64,000 nucleotides of DNA. Source: Nostoc sp. NMS9. Its GTDB lineage: Bacteria; Cyanobacteriota; Cyanobacteriia; Cyanobacteriales; Nostocaceae. This document shows positions 1-8,261 of this stretch, piece after piece. The notes beneath the pieces were generated by a model. The model did no database searches, was not told the origin of the DNA, and saw only the letters and a list, made by a program, of their open reading frames with translations. The stretch lies in the NCBI RefSeq assembly GCF_017114995.1, contig NZ_JABXKL010000079.1, positions 1-64,000 on the forward strand, read 5' to 3'. A program made the translations under genes and the position numbers. The stretch's first letter is position 1, and each line of letters begins with the position of its first letter.

Positions 1-71
1 TTTTGAACCCAGACTATTTGCATTATATGTCCTAACTCTCTTGGCGATTGCTATAACTGTGGCAAAGCCGA

Positions 72-625
72 TTAACACCAAAATGACTGAGGCAGTTCAA
101 CGGAAAGAGGTTTTAACTTTAAAAAAGTCTTGTTCAAGTTGCGAATAGCAGCCAGCACATGGGTAGAGTCGGTGCGCTGTTTTCCTCTTTCTTTGAGCCA
201 TCCGCGCTCTTTAAATTGCTTCAGTAAGGTGAAAAGCAGTTGTTGTTCTGCGCCACCAGCCACCAATCAGGCGCGAAATTCACACAATACAGAAAAATCA
301 AAACCTGAGTCAGTCAATTTCAACCCTAAAACATATTTCCAGTCAATTCTACTGCGGACAGCAACAGAAAGGCTTGCCTATCTGACAAATCCTCAATAAA
401 TTGCAGCACAGAGATTAACACCAATCGCCAAGGTGTAACTGTTGGTTGACCAAGAGTGGGATACAAGATGGCAAAGTAACTGTCACTGTGTATTGTGTGC
501 CAATTTATCTCGCAGGGTGAGATAAAGGTTCCCTTGAGGAAAGCAGCACGGGCGACACGAAGTGTTTCCTCTGGCACAGTCCTGCCTGACATATCCTTAA
601 CACTCCTGGCTATATATAGTACCAA
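72..625 (-). pseudogene. IS1182-family transposase, N-terminal half, frameshifted remnant
   Basis: Two minus-strand reading frames together give the N-terminal half of an IS1182-type DDE transposase. The upstream piece (about 625 to 330) carries the typical family start with PEETLRVARAAF and the later LGQPTVTPWRL stretch. The downstream piece (about 350 to 72) continues with LCEFRAWLVAGGAEQQLL and RTDSTHVLAAIRNLN, a family hallmark. The frame changes near 330-360, and the catalytic C-terminal part is absent, so this is a dead copy. A separate C-terminal remnant of the same family lies on the plus strand near 11.3-11.6 kb. Family recognition is from memory of the conserved motifs; no search was run. 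Confidence 0.72.
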
Positions 626-700
626 TCTTAGAGTGACACTCCACGGAATTTCTGTCTACTTTTGACTTCGCCAACAGCATCGGTTGCTCATTTCACCCCG

Positions 701-1555
701 TTACTGGTAATGTTTTGAGGGGAGGGATGGGAGATGGCGTTTCCGCCGACGTTGAAACTGAGTCCAGAGCAACACGCAGGTGAACACCAGGGTTGAAAGT
801 AACACTACACTGGCACCAGAGGCGATGTCCAAGTAATAGCTGAGGTAGATACCCACAAATGCGATCGTTGCTCCCAGAATTCCAGAAAGAATCATTATGT
901 GACCAAAGCGATCGCTGATCAGTCGAGCAATTGATGCCGGGATCACTACCGCAGAGATAATCAACGTTACTCCCAACACATTCAGTGTTGCTACTAGTAA
1001 TGTTGCTAGCATCAAAGCAAATAAGGTATCCATCGCCACAACTGGTACACCATGAACTTGGGCAACTTCACGGTCAAAACACCAGAAAAGTAAAGGGCGG
1101 TAAAAGAAAAACACCAAACTCAAAAGCACAACGGTTACTACCGTCACTACCCACAAATCACTAGGTGAAACACCCAAGACATTACCAAACAGAGCCGCTT
1201 CAAAGTTATGGCTAAACTTGCGATAGCTACTGATCACAGCTACTCCTAAAGCAAAGCTAGCAGTTGTGACAATTCCAATAGCTGCATCCGAATAGACTTT
1301 GCGCCCTGTCAAGTACTGAATTAGTAAGGCGGCGGCAAAACCCCAAATCCCAGAACCAATATAGAAGTTTAAACCAAGCACGTAACTCAGTACGGCTCCT
1401 CCTAAAATCGCATGAGATAGACCGTGAGCAATATAGCTCATGCGACGAGTTGTAATATAAACTCCCATAACACCGCATAATAGCCCGGCCATCATCCCAA
1501 CGAGGACGGCACGGCTAAAAAAATCATAACGAAAGGGCGCTAGAAGAAAATCCAT
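701..1555 (-). CDS. znuB: Zinc/manganese-type ABC transporter permease (ABC-3 family)
   Basis: A 284-residue inner-membrane permease with about eight hydrophobic helices and no signal peptide, matching the length of the ABC-3 metal permease family. It would form the channel for Zn(II) or Mn(II) delivered by the lipoprotein encoded two genes upstream and driven by the ATPase encoded immediately upstream. Family-typical segments include MSYIAHGLSHAILGGAVLSY in the first third and LGVTLIISAVVIPASIARL in the last third. It is the third gene of a minus-strand operon; only three bases separate it from the ATPase stop. Zinc rather than manganese is favoured by the His ligands of the partner binding protein, not by this sequence itself. 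Confidence 0.85.
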   Translation of the reverse strand: MDFLLAPFRYDFFSRAVLVGMMAGLLCGVMGVYITTRRMSYIAHGLSHAILGGAVLSYVLGLNFYIGSGIWGFAAALLIQYLTGRKVYSDAAIGIVTTASFALGVAVISSYRKFSHNFEAALFGNVLGVSPSDLWVVTVVTVVLLSLVFFFYRPLLFWCFDREVAQVHGVPVVAMDTLFALMLATLLVATLNVLGVTLIISAVVIPASIARLISDRFGHIMILSGILGATIAFVGIYLSYYLDIASGASVVLLSTLVFTCVLLWTQFQRRRKRHLPSLPSKHYQ

Positions 1556-1558
1556 AAG

Positions 1559-2401
1559 TCAATTTTGGATTTTGTGATTTGAATTTGCTTGCTTCAAGAT
1601 TTGAGGCAAGTTGTCTTGCATTTGATGGCGTAGGGAAGTACCGCCACTAGCAATTAAAATCCGGTCTTCTTGTTGAAAAACTACCATTTCTCCCCCAAAA
1701 GTCTTTTCTAGGTTGGCGGGAGTAAAGATATCAATCGGTTGACCTTGACTGATTAAGCCGTGGTTGAAACATATTACCCAAGGTAGGTGTGTTGCTACTG
1801 AATTGAGGTCATGGGTAGAGAGCAAAATTGTTAAGCCTTGCTGATTCAAATTAGCCAACAGATGCAAAAGTTCGTGTTGAACGTGTAAGTCAGAACTACT
1901 TGTTGGTTCATCAAGAAGGACGATTTCTGGTTCTCCCACTAAAGCACGGGCGATAAAAATCCGTTGTTGCTGTCCACCAGATAAATCACCGATGGGTTTA
2001 TGGGCAACATTAGCAACTCCCACACGTTCTAGAAGTTCTTGAGCCGCAAAGCGATCGCTTCTGGAAGCCCAAGGAAACATCTTCTGCTTTTGGTAACGCC
2101 CCATCATCACCACTTCCAAAGCCGTGACTGGAAAAGTCCAATCGACTGTTTCTACTTGCGGTACGTATCCCACTTTTGGCGGTGCTACTCCTGGCTTTAG
2201 TGGCCTTCCCCGGAACCAAATTTCCCCAGCCCAAGGATGAACTAATCCTAAAATTGCTTTGATGAAAGTGCTTTTACCGCAGCCTGAAGGTCCCACCAAG
2301 CCAGAAAGTTGACCTGGATATAATTTCAAATCCACCGACGTAAATATAGGCTGATTTTGATAACCGCAAGCTAAGTTTTTAACTTCAAGTATTGGTTGCA
2401 T
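1559..2401 (-). CDS. znuC: Metal ABC transporter ATP-binding protein
   Basis: A 280-residue cytoplasmic ATPase that powers the metal permease. Visible motifs are Walker A GPSGCGKST near residue 38, the signature LSGGQQQR near 140, Walker B IVLLDEPTSSSD just after it, and the switch His in LLSTHDLNS. Length and motif order are normal for the ZnuC/MntB-type family. It lies between the substrate-binding lipoprotein gene (17 bases upstream) and the permease gene (3 bases downstream), so the three are very likely co-transcribed. The last ~40 residues beyond the nucleotide-binding core are a family-typical C-terminal extension. Metal identity is inferred from the binding protein. Confidence 0.88.
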   Translation of the reverse strand: MQPILEVKNLACGYQNQPIFTSVDLKLYPGQLSGLVGPSGCGKSTFIKAILGLVHPWAGEIWFRGRPLKPGVAPPKVGYVPQVETVDWTFPVTALEVVMMGRYQKQKMFPWASRSDRFAAQELLERVGVANVAHKPIGDLSGGQQQRIFIARALVGEPEIVLLDEPTSSSDLHVQHELLHLLANLNQQGLTILLSTHDLNSVATHLPWVICFNHGLISQGQPIDIFTPANLEKTFGGEMVVFQQEDRILIASGGTSLRHQMQDNLPQILKQANSNHKIQN

Positions 2402-2418
2402 TCAACTGAGATACCTTT

Positions 2419-3492
2419 TTACTTAGCCGTTGTGGTTGTGGCGGTTGCTGTTGGGCCTACGACATTGGCTCTATTGAGACTGTCAACCAGCTTGGAATTA
2501 CCCTTCAAACCATCAGCGATAATTCGCATATTGTTAGCCATCATGCCAATATAGGTGTGTTGAGGATTAGTATTTTGCATTGCATTCGCCAATCCCTGTC
2601 CAGGTAACTCGTCATCAGCAGTGTTGGCTGTTTTGACCTTGGCTTCGCGGGCAATTTGCTCTTCTACCTTGCTGGGGTAGACTTCAGAGCCAAAAATTGC
2701 GGGAACGCCGACTTTACGTACCTGGTCGATCAGCTTTGCCACATCTTGGGCGGAAGGTTCCTTAAAATCTGAAGGTTGGATAGCACCAATCACTTCAAAA
2801 CCATATTCTCTTGCCCAATAAGCCCAAGAGTCATGGTAGGTCAAAAGTTTGCGGTTTTTGGCAGGAATACTTGCTACAACTTCTCTTGTTACCTTGTCGA
2901 GTGCATCAAGACGTTGCAGGTAGTTTTTCAAGTTTGTTGCATAGTAATCCTTACCAGCCGGGTCTAAGGCACTTAACTGTTGAGCCGCTAGTTTAGCGTA
3001 AGCCTCAGCATACTTGGGGTTTACCCATAAATGTGGGTTGGGATCGCCCTTTTCTTTAGGGAAGCTGAAGTCGAATAACCACTGGTCTTTAGTGATTGTA
3101 TTACTACCAAGTTCGTAGATTTTAGTGTCTTTAGGTTTAGAAGCTTTAGCCAGCTTTTCCGTGGGGCTTTCTAAGTGTAATCCATTAACAATTACCAAAT
3201 TAGCTTTTGACAGCAAACCAGTATCGCTAGGACGTGGTTCAAAGGTGTGGGAGTCAGTACCTTCAGGAATAATACCTTTAACTTCCAGGCGATCGCCTGC
3301 AATGTTACTGACAATATTCGTCAGGGGAGCTACAGTAGTTACAACTAAAGGTTTATTTTGAGTTTGGTTCTGGATAGGTTTTGCAGCAGGAGTATTTTCT
3401 GATGGGCTGGGGGATACTGCTGTGTTTTGAGGTGTACTGCAAGCTACCAGTGTTAAGTTCAGTACCAACAGCAATGCAGAGGTCTTTTTCAT
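2419..3492 (-). CDS. znuA: Metal-binding lipoprotein of ABC transporter (ZnuA-like)
   Basis: Solute-binding component (357 residues) of the adjacent metal importer. The start is placed at the ATG giving MKKTSALLLVLNLTLVAC, a lipoprotein signal peptide with a LVAC lipobox; an in-frame upstream start would bury the signal. A Pro/Ser/Gln-rich linker follows, then the cluster A-I fold. Probable metal ligands are the His of GTDSHTFEP, the His of NPHLWVNP, the His of TYHDSWAYWA and the Asp in ADDELPG. Manganese-specific homologues usually carry Glu at the third position, so the three-His-plus-Asp set favours zinc. The His-rich loop seen in many ZnuA proteins is absent, which leaves some doubt. Confidence 0.82.
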   Translation of the reverse strand: MKKTSALLLVLNLTLVACSTPQNTAVSPSPSENTPAAKPIQNQTQNKPLVVTTVAPLTNIVSNIAGDRLEVKGIIPEGTDSHTFEPRPSDTGLLSKANLVIVNGLHLESPTEKLAKASKPKDTKIYELGSNTITKDQWLFDFSFPKEKGDPNPHLWVNPKYAEAYAKLAAQQLSALDPAGKDYYATNLKNYLQRLDALDKVTREVVASIPAKNRKLLTYHDSWAYWAREYGFEVIGAIQPSDFKEPSAQDVAKLIDQVRKVGVPAIFGSEVYPSKVEEQIAREAKVKTANTADDELPGQGLANAMQNTNPQHTYIGMMANNMRIIADGLKGNSKLVDSLNRANVVGPTATATTTTAK

Positions 3493-3561
3493 TTCCAGAA
3501 ACTTAATAAAAATCTTTACAACTAGATTATCAGTAGACCAGCTTGTTCTTTGGTAATGCAA

Positions 3562-3582
3562 TGCCCCAAGGGGGCATTTTTT
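3562..3582 (+). terminator. Hairpin with T-tract (terminator-like)
   Basis: A perfect six-base stem TGCCCC/GGGGCA with a three-base loop is followed on the plus strand by TTTTTT. No plus-strand gene ends just upstream, so it may instead act in, or upstream of, the leader of the minus-strand metal transporter operon, or be a leftover of lost DNA. Confidence 0.45.
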
Positions 3583-3648
3583 GATAATTTTTTAGGTTTT
3601 TCCAGATAAATCTGCTTTCAGGCTGAAATTTCACTTCTGATAACTTCC

Positions 3649-3739
3649 AGGACTTACGCAAAATTATGAAAAAACGAACCACAAAGGACGCAAAGGACAC
3701 GAAGGAATAGGAGTTTTGGAGGGTTTTTGCGTAAGTCCT
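3649..3739. repeat. 91-bp MITE-like element with perfect 12-bp inverted ends
   Basis: The ends AGGACTTACGCA (3649-3660) and TGCGTAAGTCCT (3728-3739) are perfect inverted repeats. The interior contains the run ACCACAAAGGACGCAAAGGA, a motif I recognise from dispersed intergenic repeats of Nostoc-type genomes. No coding capacity. Likely a non-autonomous miniature element or repeat. Confidence 0.75.
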
Positions 3740-3777
3740 AAACTTCTTTCTCTACTTGGAAATTTCTTTTTTGGAAA

Positions 3778-3927
3778 TTATGATTTTGTAACCAACCTTG
3801 CTGTAACCAAGTCAAATAAAACACTGGGACTCTCCGAATCAACCCAGGCACGTCCGTACAGCCAACGAACCAATTGCCAGTGTCCTGCTTGGGCGCTTTC
3901 GCCAACAGTGTCAGTATCAGATGCTAC
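3778..3927 (-). pseudogene. Tn3-family transposase fragment (DUF4158 region)
   Basis: A minus-strand frame of about 49 codons between stops reads WQLVRWLYGRAWVDSES followed by PSVLFDLVTARLV. This resembles the N-terminal DUF4158 region of Tn3-type TnpA proteins, where LYGRAW and PSVLFD-x-A-x-x-WLV recur. There is no start codon context and no catalytic domain, so it is a short relic. Call rests on motif memory only. Confidence 0.5.
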
Positions 3928-4253
3928 TCAAACACCGTCACTATTGCTCTCAGTACAAGCGCTAACTGGCCTGTCTTGGGAATTCCTGAAAAGTGCGGCC
4001 ATCCTAGTTAGCCACACTTTTGACATAAGATTGCAATGCCTCTGTCATTTAGATAGGTTTTACTAAACCTTACGTCAATGTTAATATAAGTAATTTTCAT
4101 GAATGAAAACGAAATAGCTGGCTCAGTATGTTAGTACGGCTCATATAGAGTCTTATTCATCTGTTTTCAGGAATCTACTGTTCACTGCTGACTTTAGAAG
4201 TCAGAATGCCTGCCGAATCAACCATTAATATCGTTTTATTTGCGAGGTACAAA
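3928..4253. other. Non-coding stretch upstream of cbtB
   Basis: About 325 bases with no convincing gene. The left part continues the Tn3-remnant region in broken frames. The right part must hold the promoter of the plus-strand metal genes, but I could not identify -35/-10 boxes or a cobalamin riboswitch. Confidence 0.5.
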
Positions 4254-4445
4254 ATGACAGTTCAATCTTCTAGTTCGATCCAGCAACAAGTCACCAGTCA
4301 AGTGCTATCAGTGCCTGTACAATCAGCGCTCTATGTCGCACTGTGTTCTTTGATTCTGTGGACAATTTATTTCACTACATACCCTGCTATCCATGACACG
4401 ACTCACACTCTGCGTCACCACACACTGATGGTAAGTTGCCATTAG
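4254..4445 (+). CDS. cbtB: CbtB-like cobalt transporter small subunit
   Basis: A 63-residue protein starting MTVQSSSSIQQQV, with one hydrophobic helix (about residues 24-42) and a short His-rich C-terminus (HDTTHTLRHHTLMVSCH). This architecture, one helix plus a conserved PAxHDxxHxxRH tail, is that of CbtB, a small subunit linked to cobalt uptake and B12 metabolism. The start was chosen because GCGAGG lies seven bases upstream; a longer in-frame start at 4206 adds 16 unconserved-looking residues. The partner CbtA is not recognised here; a larger membrane protein follows 38 bases downstream. Confidence 0.75.
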   Translation: MTVQSSSSIQQQVTSQVLSVPVQSALYVALCSLILWTIYFTTYPAIHDTTHTLRHHTLMVSCH

Positions 4446-4483
4446 TTGATTGAGTCAATGATTAGGAGGAGTTGAAAAATCAA

Positions 4484-5707
4484 ATGACGAGACTTAAGTG
4501 GTCTACGCTACTCGGTGCGATTTGCATAATCGGAATTACCCTGTATGGCTGGATCGGACTGGCCCAATCCCCTCAACCATCGGTGCGGCTAACAACTAAT
4601 CCACCGATTAATCAGGTTCGACCCCTTGAGGCTGAAGCCACCACAGTGTTGGGATCGGGACACTACAATCCGCCAGTACAGCTGATGCTGCAAGCCTTCG
4701 ATGCTCAAGGGCAATCTTTAAAGGATGCCAAAATCCACTTGCAATTGTTCACCCCTGGTAAAAACCCCTGGTTCACAACAGATTTTCCCATCGTCGAGGG
4801 AACAAAGTTGCTGGACATTGAGGGCAATGCACCAACGGGTCAGTTGCAAGTTCAACAAACCCTACCGATCCGGGGAACGTATCAACTCCTAGTAGGGGTT
4901 ACTCCGCTCGTTGCCAATGCGTTTGAGCCGATTCAGCAAAAGCTGACGCTGACGCTGCCTGAAAATCCCTTAAAGTTCCGCTACTTTGGCATCCTGGTTG
5001 TGATTTTGCTGGCAGTTGGGCTACTAGGAGGTTGGGTGATTGGGGGCAGACAAACGATTCAACCGGGAGAAATTGCCCCGCAACGGGTGCGATTGCTGTT
5101 GAGTGGATTGATTGTGGTAGCGATCGCCGCGCTCCTCTGGGTCAACATCAGCGCTGAACTTGCCGAATCGCACCATACGATGTCGATGTCGATGCCAGGC
5201 ATGGGAGAAGAAGTTCCGCCCTCTAGTAAGCCCGCTAAATTGCAGTCTCAAGGACTTTATATGCAACTATCGGGTGACCAGAGTGCAACGGTGGGTCAAC
5301 CTGCCAAATTGCAGGTCAGCATCAGCGATCCCAAAACCAGCCAACCCTTAACAGATGTAGTATTGAAGGTAACAACTACCCAACTCGAAAATAATTGGGT
5401 GGCCTTTGCTTTTGAGGGGACTCCAGACAACAATGGAAAATTGGCGTGGGAGCAGGAGTTCTTTGACGGTGCCCCTCATAGCGTTGTTGTCGAGATTGCG
5501 CCGCAAGCAAACGCAAAAGAGCAATTTCAGCCATTCCAAGTTGCAGAAAATATTCCAGTCGAAGGTGTCGCTCCGCCGATGTCTGTCCGGTTGATTTCGC
5601 TGACTTACTTCACGGGAATTGTGGTAATTGGTTTGCTGCTGGGACTGTGGTTGCGACATCGGCAGACTCCGCGCACCGGGTTGACTTGGAATCGTAGTGT
5701 TTCGTAA
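4484..5707 (+). CDS. Membrane protein with His/Met-rich putative metal-binding segment
   Basis: About 407 residues, function not recognised. It has a signal peptide or N-terminal anchor (residues 1-28), a beta-rich extracytoplasmic region, two hydrophobic helices (about 165-190 and 200-222), then a short metal-ligand-rich segment SHHTMSMSMPGMGEE, a second beta-rich region of about 120 residues, and a final C-terminal helix. AGGAGGA lies 14 bases before the ATG used here; a TTG 12 bases upstream is possible but would leave almost no spacing. Position directly after cbtB and before a DUF1636 gene suggests a role in cobalt, nickel or copper handling at the membrane; that is inference from context and the His/Met motif. 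Confidence 0.6.
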   Translation: MTRLKWSTLLGAICIIGITLYGWIGLAQSPQPSVRLTTNPPINQVRPLEAEATTVLGSGHYNPPVQLMLQAFDAQGQSLKDAKIHLQLFTPGKNPWFTTDFPIVEGTKLLDIEGNAPTGQLQVQQTLPIRGTYQLLVGVTPLVANAFEPIQQKLTLTLPENPLKFRYFGILVVILLAVGLLGGWVIGGRQTIQPGEIAPQRVRLLLSGLIVVAIAALLWVNISAELAESHHTMSMSMPGMGEEVPPSSKPAKLQSQGLYMQLSGDQSATVGQPAKLQVSISDPKTSQPLTDVVLKVTTTQLENNWVAFAFEGTPDNNGKLAWEQEFFDGAPHSVVVEIAPQANAKEQFQPFQVAENIPVEGVAPPMSVRLISLTYFTGIVVIGLLLGLWLRHRQTPRTGLTWNRSVS

Positions 5708-5717
5708 GTCAGTGTTA

Positions 5718-5762
5718 AAGGGCGTTATTGCTGTGTCATTCGGTTGTAATACATTCGCCCTT
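5718..5762 (+). terminator. Inverted repeat downstream of membrane-protein gene
   Basis: Seven-base arms AAGGGCG (5718-5724) and CGCCCTT (5756-5762) surround a 31-base loop, just after the stop of the preceding gene. The loop is long and no strong T-run follows, so a termination role is tentative. Confidence 0.3.
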
Positions 5763-5805
5763 AGTTTGTTCGCCCAATGACCGGACAGGCTGATTGCCTA
5801 AAATC

Positions 5806-5835
5806 CATGTCGGATACCATTGAGTGTTCGACATG
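5806..5835. promoter_or_regulatory. Inverted repeat CATGTCG/CGACATG
   Basis: Perfect 7-bp arms (5806-5812 and 5829-5835) with a 16-base spacer, followed by TATTTTTATAG, 46 bases before the DUF1636 gene. It could be a terminator of the upstream gene or an operator for the downstream one; the sequence does not decide. Confidence 0.3.
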
Positions 5836-5881
5836 TATTTTTATAGACACAGCATGAGAAATTGAACCCTGTAATTTATCT

Positions 5882-6295
5882 ATGAATCATCAACACATTA
5901 TATTCGTCTGTACGAGATGTGGAAGTAGTCATAACACAAAACAGTCTGTTGCTAAAAGCAGGGGTGAATTGCTGCTAGAGAAATTACAAACCCTATATCA
6001 TGACTGGGTGTTGCAAGACGAGTTCTCGATTCAACCCGTTGAATGCATGGGTGTTTGTGATCAGGCTTGTGCAATTGCTTTCGTCTCTCATAACAAACAC
6101 ACCTACTTATTCGGCGACCTGCCTGCTGATGCTGAACGTGTAGAGAAGACAGCAACTGCCGTACTTGACTGTGCTAGTCAGTACCACGCCAAGCCGGATG
6201 GTTTGCTTCCCTACGCCAAGCGCCCTGAACTGCTCAGAGCCGGAGCGATCGCACGGATTCCACCGATACCGCCGTGTCAATGGACATTGTACTAA
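5882..6295 (+). CDS. DUF1636 family putative metal-binding protein
   Basis: A 137-residue soluble protein. Conserved cysteines are visible as CTRCG near residue 10 and CMGVCDQAC near residue 55, followed by a conserved AIAF segment and a C-terminal RIPP motif; this arrangement fits DUF1636, thioredoxin-like [2Fe-2S]-type proteins usually found beside cobalamin or cobalt-uptake genes. Its neighbour CbtB fits that association. Exact biochemical role is unknown for the family. No strong Shine-Dalgarno is seen upstream of the ATG. Confidence 0.75.
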   Translation: MNHQHIIFVCTRCGSSHNTKQSVAKSRGELLLEKLQTLYHDWVLQDEFSIQPVECMGVCDQACAIAFVSHNKHTYLFGDLPADAERVEKTATAVLDCASQYHAKPDGLLPYAKRPELLRAGAIARIPPIPPCQWTLY

Positions 6296-6334
6296 GAGAT
6301 TGTCACGAAATAACCTTGACATTCATTGAGTTAG

Positions 6335-6755
6335 AAATGCTTTTTCAGTAAGCTTTCATCTTTGTGGATTATTGTCGCCAATTCATGGATGCAAACACCA
6401 GCAGGTGGCGAAATGGTGAATGGTAAATTTATGGTTCGCAGTTACCTAGAAGCCATTCTCAATCCAGCAGCTTTGAATAGTTGGTTTCACATGATATTAG
6501 CAATTCTGGAAACTGCGTTGTTTGTAATTGGTGGTATTAGTGCTTGGTATCTTCTCAACAAGCGCCATCAAGCATTTTTTAGCAAATCTTTCAAAACAGC
6601 GATCGCTCTTGCCATTCTCATCACTCCACTGCAAATTGTTGTTGGTAACTTTCGTCGTGTTTCCTTACATCATTCCCTTCCAAGTCACAATTTATCAGGC
6701 TTCCTTTTCCACTAGCGCCCAAGCTTTCATGATTGCTTTTACCGGGTATTTCAAG
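6335..6755 (+). pseudogene. cydA::cydB deletion scar (cytochrome bd oxidase remnants)
   Basis: The first ~310 bases encode an internal piece of cytochrome bd oxidase subunit I, with SLWIIVANSWMQTPAG, the very conserved quinol-oxidase segment, and a following PLQIVVGNF. About 6650 the meaningful frame changes, and the next ~100 bases read FPYIIPFQVTIYQASF and AQAFMIAFTGYF, which resembles the C-terminal part of subunit II. The N-terminus of CydA, its C-terminus and most of CydB are missing. This is what one large deletion inside a cydAB operon would leave. Both remnants are non-functional. Confidence 0.65.
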
Positions 6756-6759
6756 GTAA

Positions 6760-7341
6760 AGTCGTCAACCCCCATTACGGAGACTAAAGGGCTGTTATAT
6801 TTGTCGATTAGACGTTGTGCTGTCTCGTTTTCCCTAGAGCGTTTGCTGCCGGCATAAACGACTCTTTCCAGTCTCCACTGTTTGGCATCTTAATTAGAAC
6901 AGTGGGTGCAATGTGAGACAATAAATTGTAATTGTCCCGGTTCTCATCAATTGTGCCTAAGATTAAGTCTGGTTTAAGAGTCATAATCTTCTCTAGGTTC
7001 GTTGGCGAAAAAGCCGCGCCAATGTCTTCAATACCGAGCTGCTTATTATCTAACCCTAGCCCCTGGAGGGTTAAAGCCAGACCTAGAGCGCCCACCACCT
7101 TGACCCCCAGAGCTAGAGGTATTTGGACAAGCCATCGTTGGATGACGACGACTCGTTGAGGATGGACGGGAACTAGAGTTTGACCCATTGCGTGTTGGAC
7201 TAAGTGGACTTCTACAGGTGATCTTTGACTTGAGGAAACGAGGCTGATATCGCGCTTTGGTAATTGAGGATTAAAGAAACTGCAAGCAGAAACCACTAGT
7301 AGCGTGAGCGGCACAATCAAATAGAATTTAAGCTTAGGCAT
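6760..7341 (-). pseudogene. FecB/FhuD-like iron-siderophore binding lipoprotein, truncated
   Basis: Begins with a lipoprotein signal (LIVPLTLLVVSACS) and continues as a class III periplasmic binding protein: HPQRVVVI, LGVKVVGALG, LEKIMTLKPDLILG, ISHIAPTVLI-like segment and the WKESF stretch. After ALGK the frame shifts; the expected continuation ETAQRLIDKYNS is readable in the next frame down to about 6760, where homology stops against the cydAB scar. The C-terminal lobe (about half of the ~330-residue family length) is missing. Upstream on the same strand is a TonB-receptor tail, so this was once a receptor plus binding-protein uptake pair. Confidence 0.78.
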
Positions 7342-7664
7342 ATTGACAAAGTGAACAAGATAGAGGTCGTAGGAGAGTGATTGTAGTTAAGTGCGATCGC
7401 GTCAGCTTTGACGACAGCGATCACATCTTGGCTCTACAGAAGAAAAAAACTGAACTTAAAAATGTGTTTCTTTGAGTTCAACTTCCTTCGCCATACAGCT
7501 TCTTTCCTCAAAACTTCCAACTCACTGTTCCCTGCACCGTAAATGGATGAGAGGGTGTAGGAGTTGTACGGTCAAGAATAAACAACTCAATAAGAATACT
7601 GATGCGGCTAGATGATTTAAATCATCAGGTTCTCATGACAAATGAGTCAACTTAACGTTAAAAG
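7342..7664. other. Degraded intergenic region around the receptor tail
   Basis: Apart from the receptor remnant, this stretch shows only a HIP1-like GCGATCGC at about 7393 and a short palindrome GATGATTTAAATCATC at about 7610. No gene is supported. Confidence 0.4.
7508..7575 (-). pseudogene. C-terminal tail of a TonB-dependent receptor (remnant)
   Basis: A minus-strand frame ending at 7508 reads SHPFTVQGTVSWKF then stop. The intact receptor in this window (ending at 49608) finishes with GEPFTVQGTISWEL, nearly the same last beta strand. Upstream of about 7575 the similarity is lost. It sits 166 bases before the truncated FecB-like gene in the same orientation, repeating the receptor-then-binding-protein order found at 49-52 kb. 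Confidence 0.65.
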
Positions 7665-7758
7665 GGCGGTTAGAAACCACGTCTACATAGACAAAACCCA
7701 CCTCCGTGGGTTTCAAACCCTTAGTTCGACCTTAGTCCGCGGAGGCGGACTTCGTTGT
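7665..7758. repeat. Cyanobacterial double-hairpin intergenic repeat
   Basis: Contains two adjacent hairpins, AACCCAC-CTCC-GTGGGTT (about 7695-7712) and AGTCCGC-GGAG-GCGGACT (7734-7751), preceded by the GGTTAGAAACCACGTCTACA lead. I recognise this layout as a high-copy intergenic repeat of Nostocales genomes. It abuts the 3' end of the IS5-type transposase remnant and may also act as its terminator. Confidence 0.7.
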
Positions 7759-7759
7759 T

Positions 7760-8239
7760 TCACAAGTTTATCGGGTAATACTCGTAATCCTTACTGAGAC
7801 GACGATAGCGACCCAGCGACGCGAGTGTACGCTCTACTACCCAACGGCGAGGTAATACTTTAAACCCGTCTGTGCGATGCCTACGGCGGCAAGCTACGCA
7901 ACGTTTGATAATTTCGAGTCCACAACCAATGAAATATTTCACCCAATCGACTAATGAGCCAGCATATCCGGCATCCGCCCAAATCAAATCTAGTTTAGGG
8001 AACAAGTGATCAATTTTGTCGAATACAAGCTTTGCGCCGTCACGGTCTTGAATTGAAGCTGTATGTACGACAACCATCAAAATTAAACCCATCGTATCAA
8101 CAAGGATATGGCGTTTGCAACCATTAATCTTTTTTCCGGCATCATAGCCCTTCACCCCTGCTTTCTCAGTAGTTTTAACTGTTTGTGAGTCGATAATTCC
8201 TGCCGATGGCTCTATATCTCTTCCTTCCATCTGACGCAA
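7760..8239 (-). pseudogene. IS5-family transposase, N-terminally truncated
   Basis: About 159 residues of the catalytic part: PSAGIIDSQTVKTTEK (first Asp in DSQ), GYDAGKKINGCKRHILVD, HTASIQDRDGAK, WADAGYAG (second Asp), and RRWVVERTLASLGRYRRL with the catalytic Glu. The N-terminal half expected for a full protein (about 260-270 residues) is absent; the upstream DNA encodes unrelated sequence. No clear terminal inverted repeats were located, so the element is likely immobile. It could be the second frame of a two-ORF IS5 subgroup, but no first frame is seen. Confidence 0.8.
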
Positions 8240-8261
8240 TTGCGATGGTGCTCTTTATTTT

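Noticed and set aside
3716..4066. Plus-strand 116-residue frame
   Set aside because: It starts inside the MITE-like repeat and runs antisense to a Tn3 transposase relic; composition is not protein-like.
4070..4253. Cobalamin riboswitch upstream of cbtB
   Set aside because: No B12-box-like GCCACTG core or recognisable stem arrangement was found.
5718..5762. CRISPR-like or tandem repeats in this and other intergenic regions
   Set aside because: Only single inverted repeats occur; no regularly spaced direct repeats were seen anywhere in the window.
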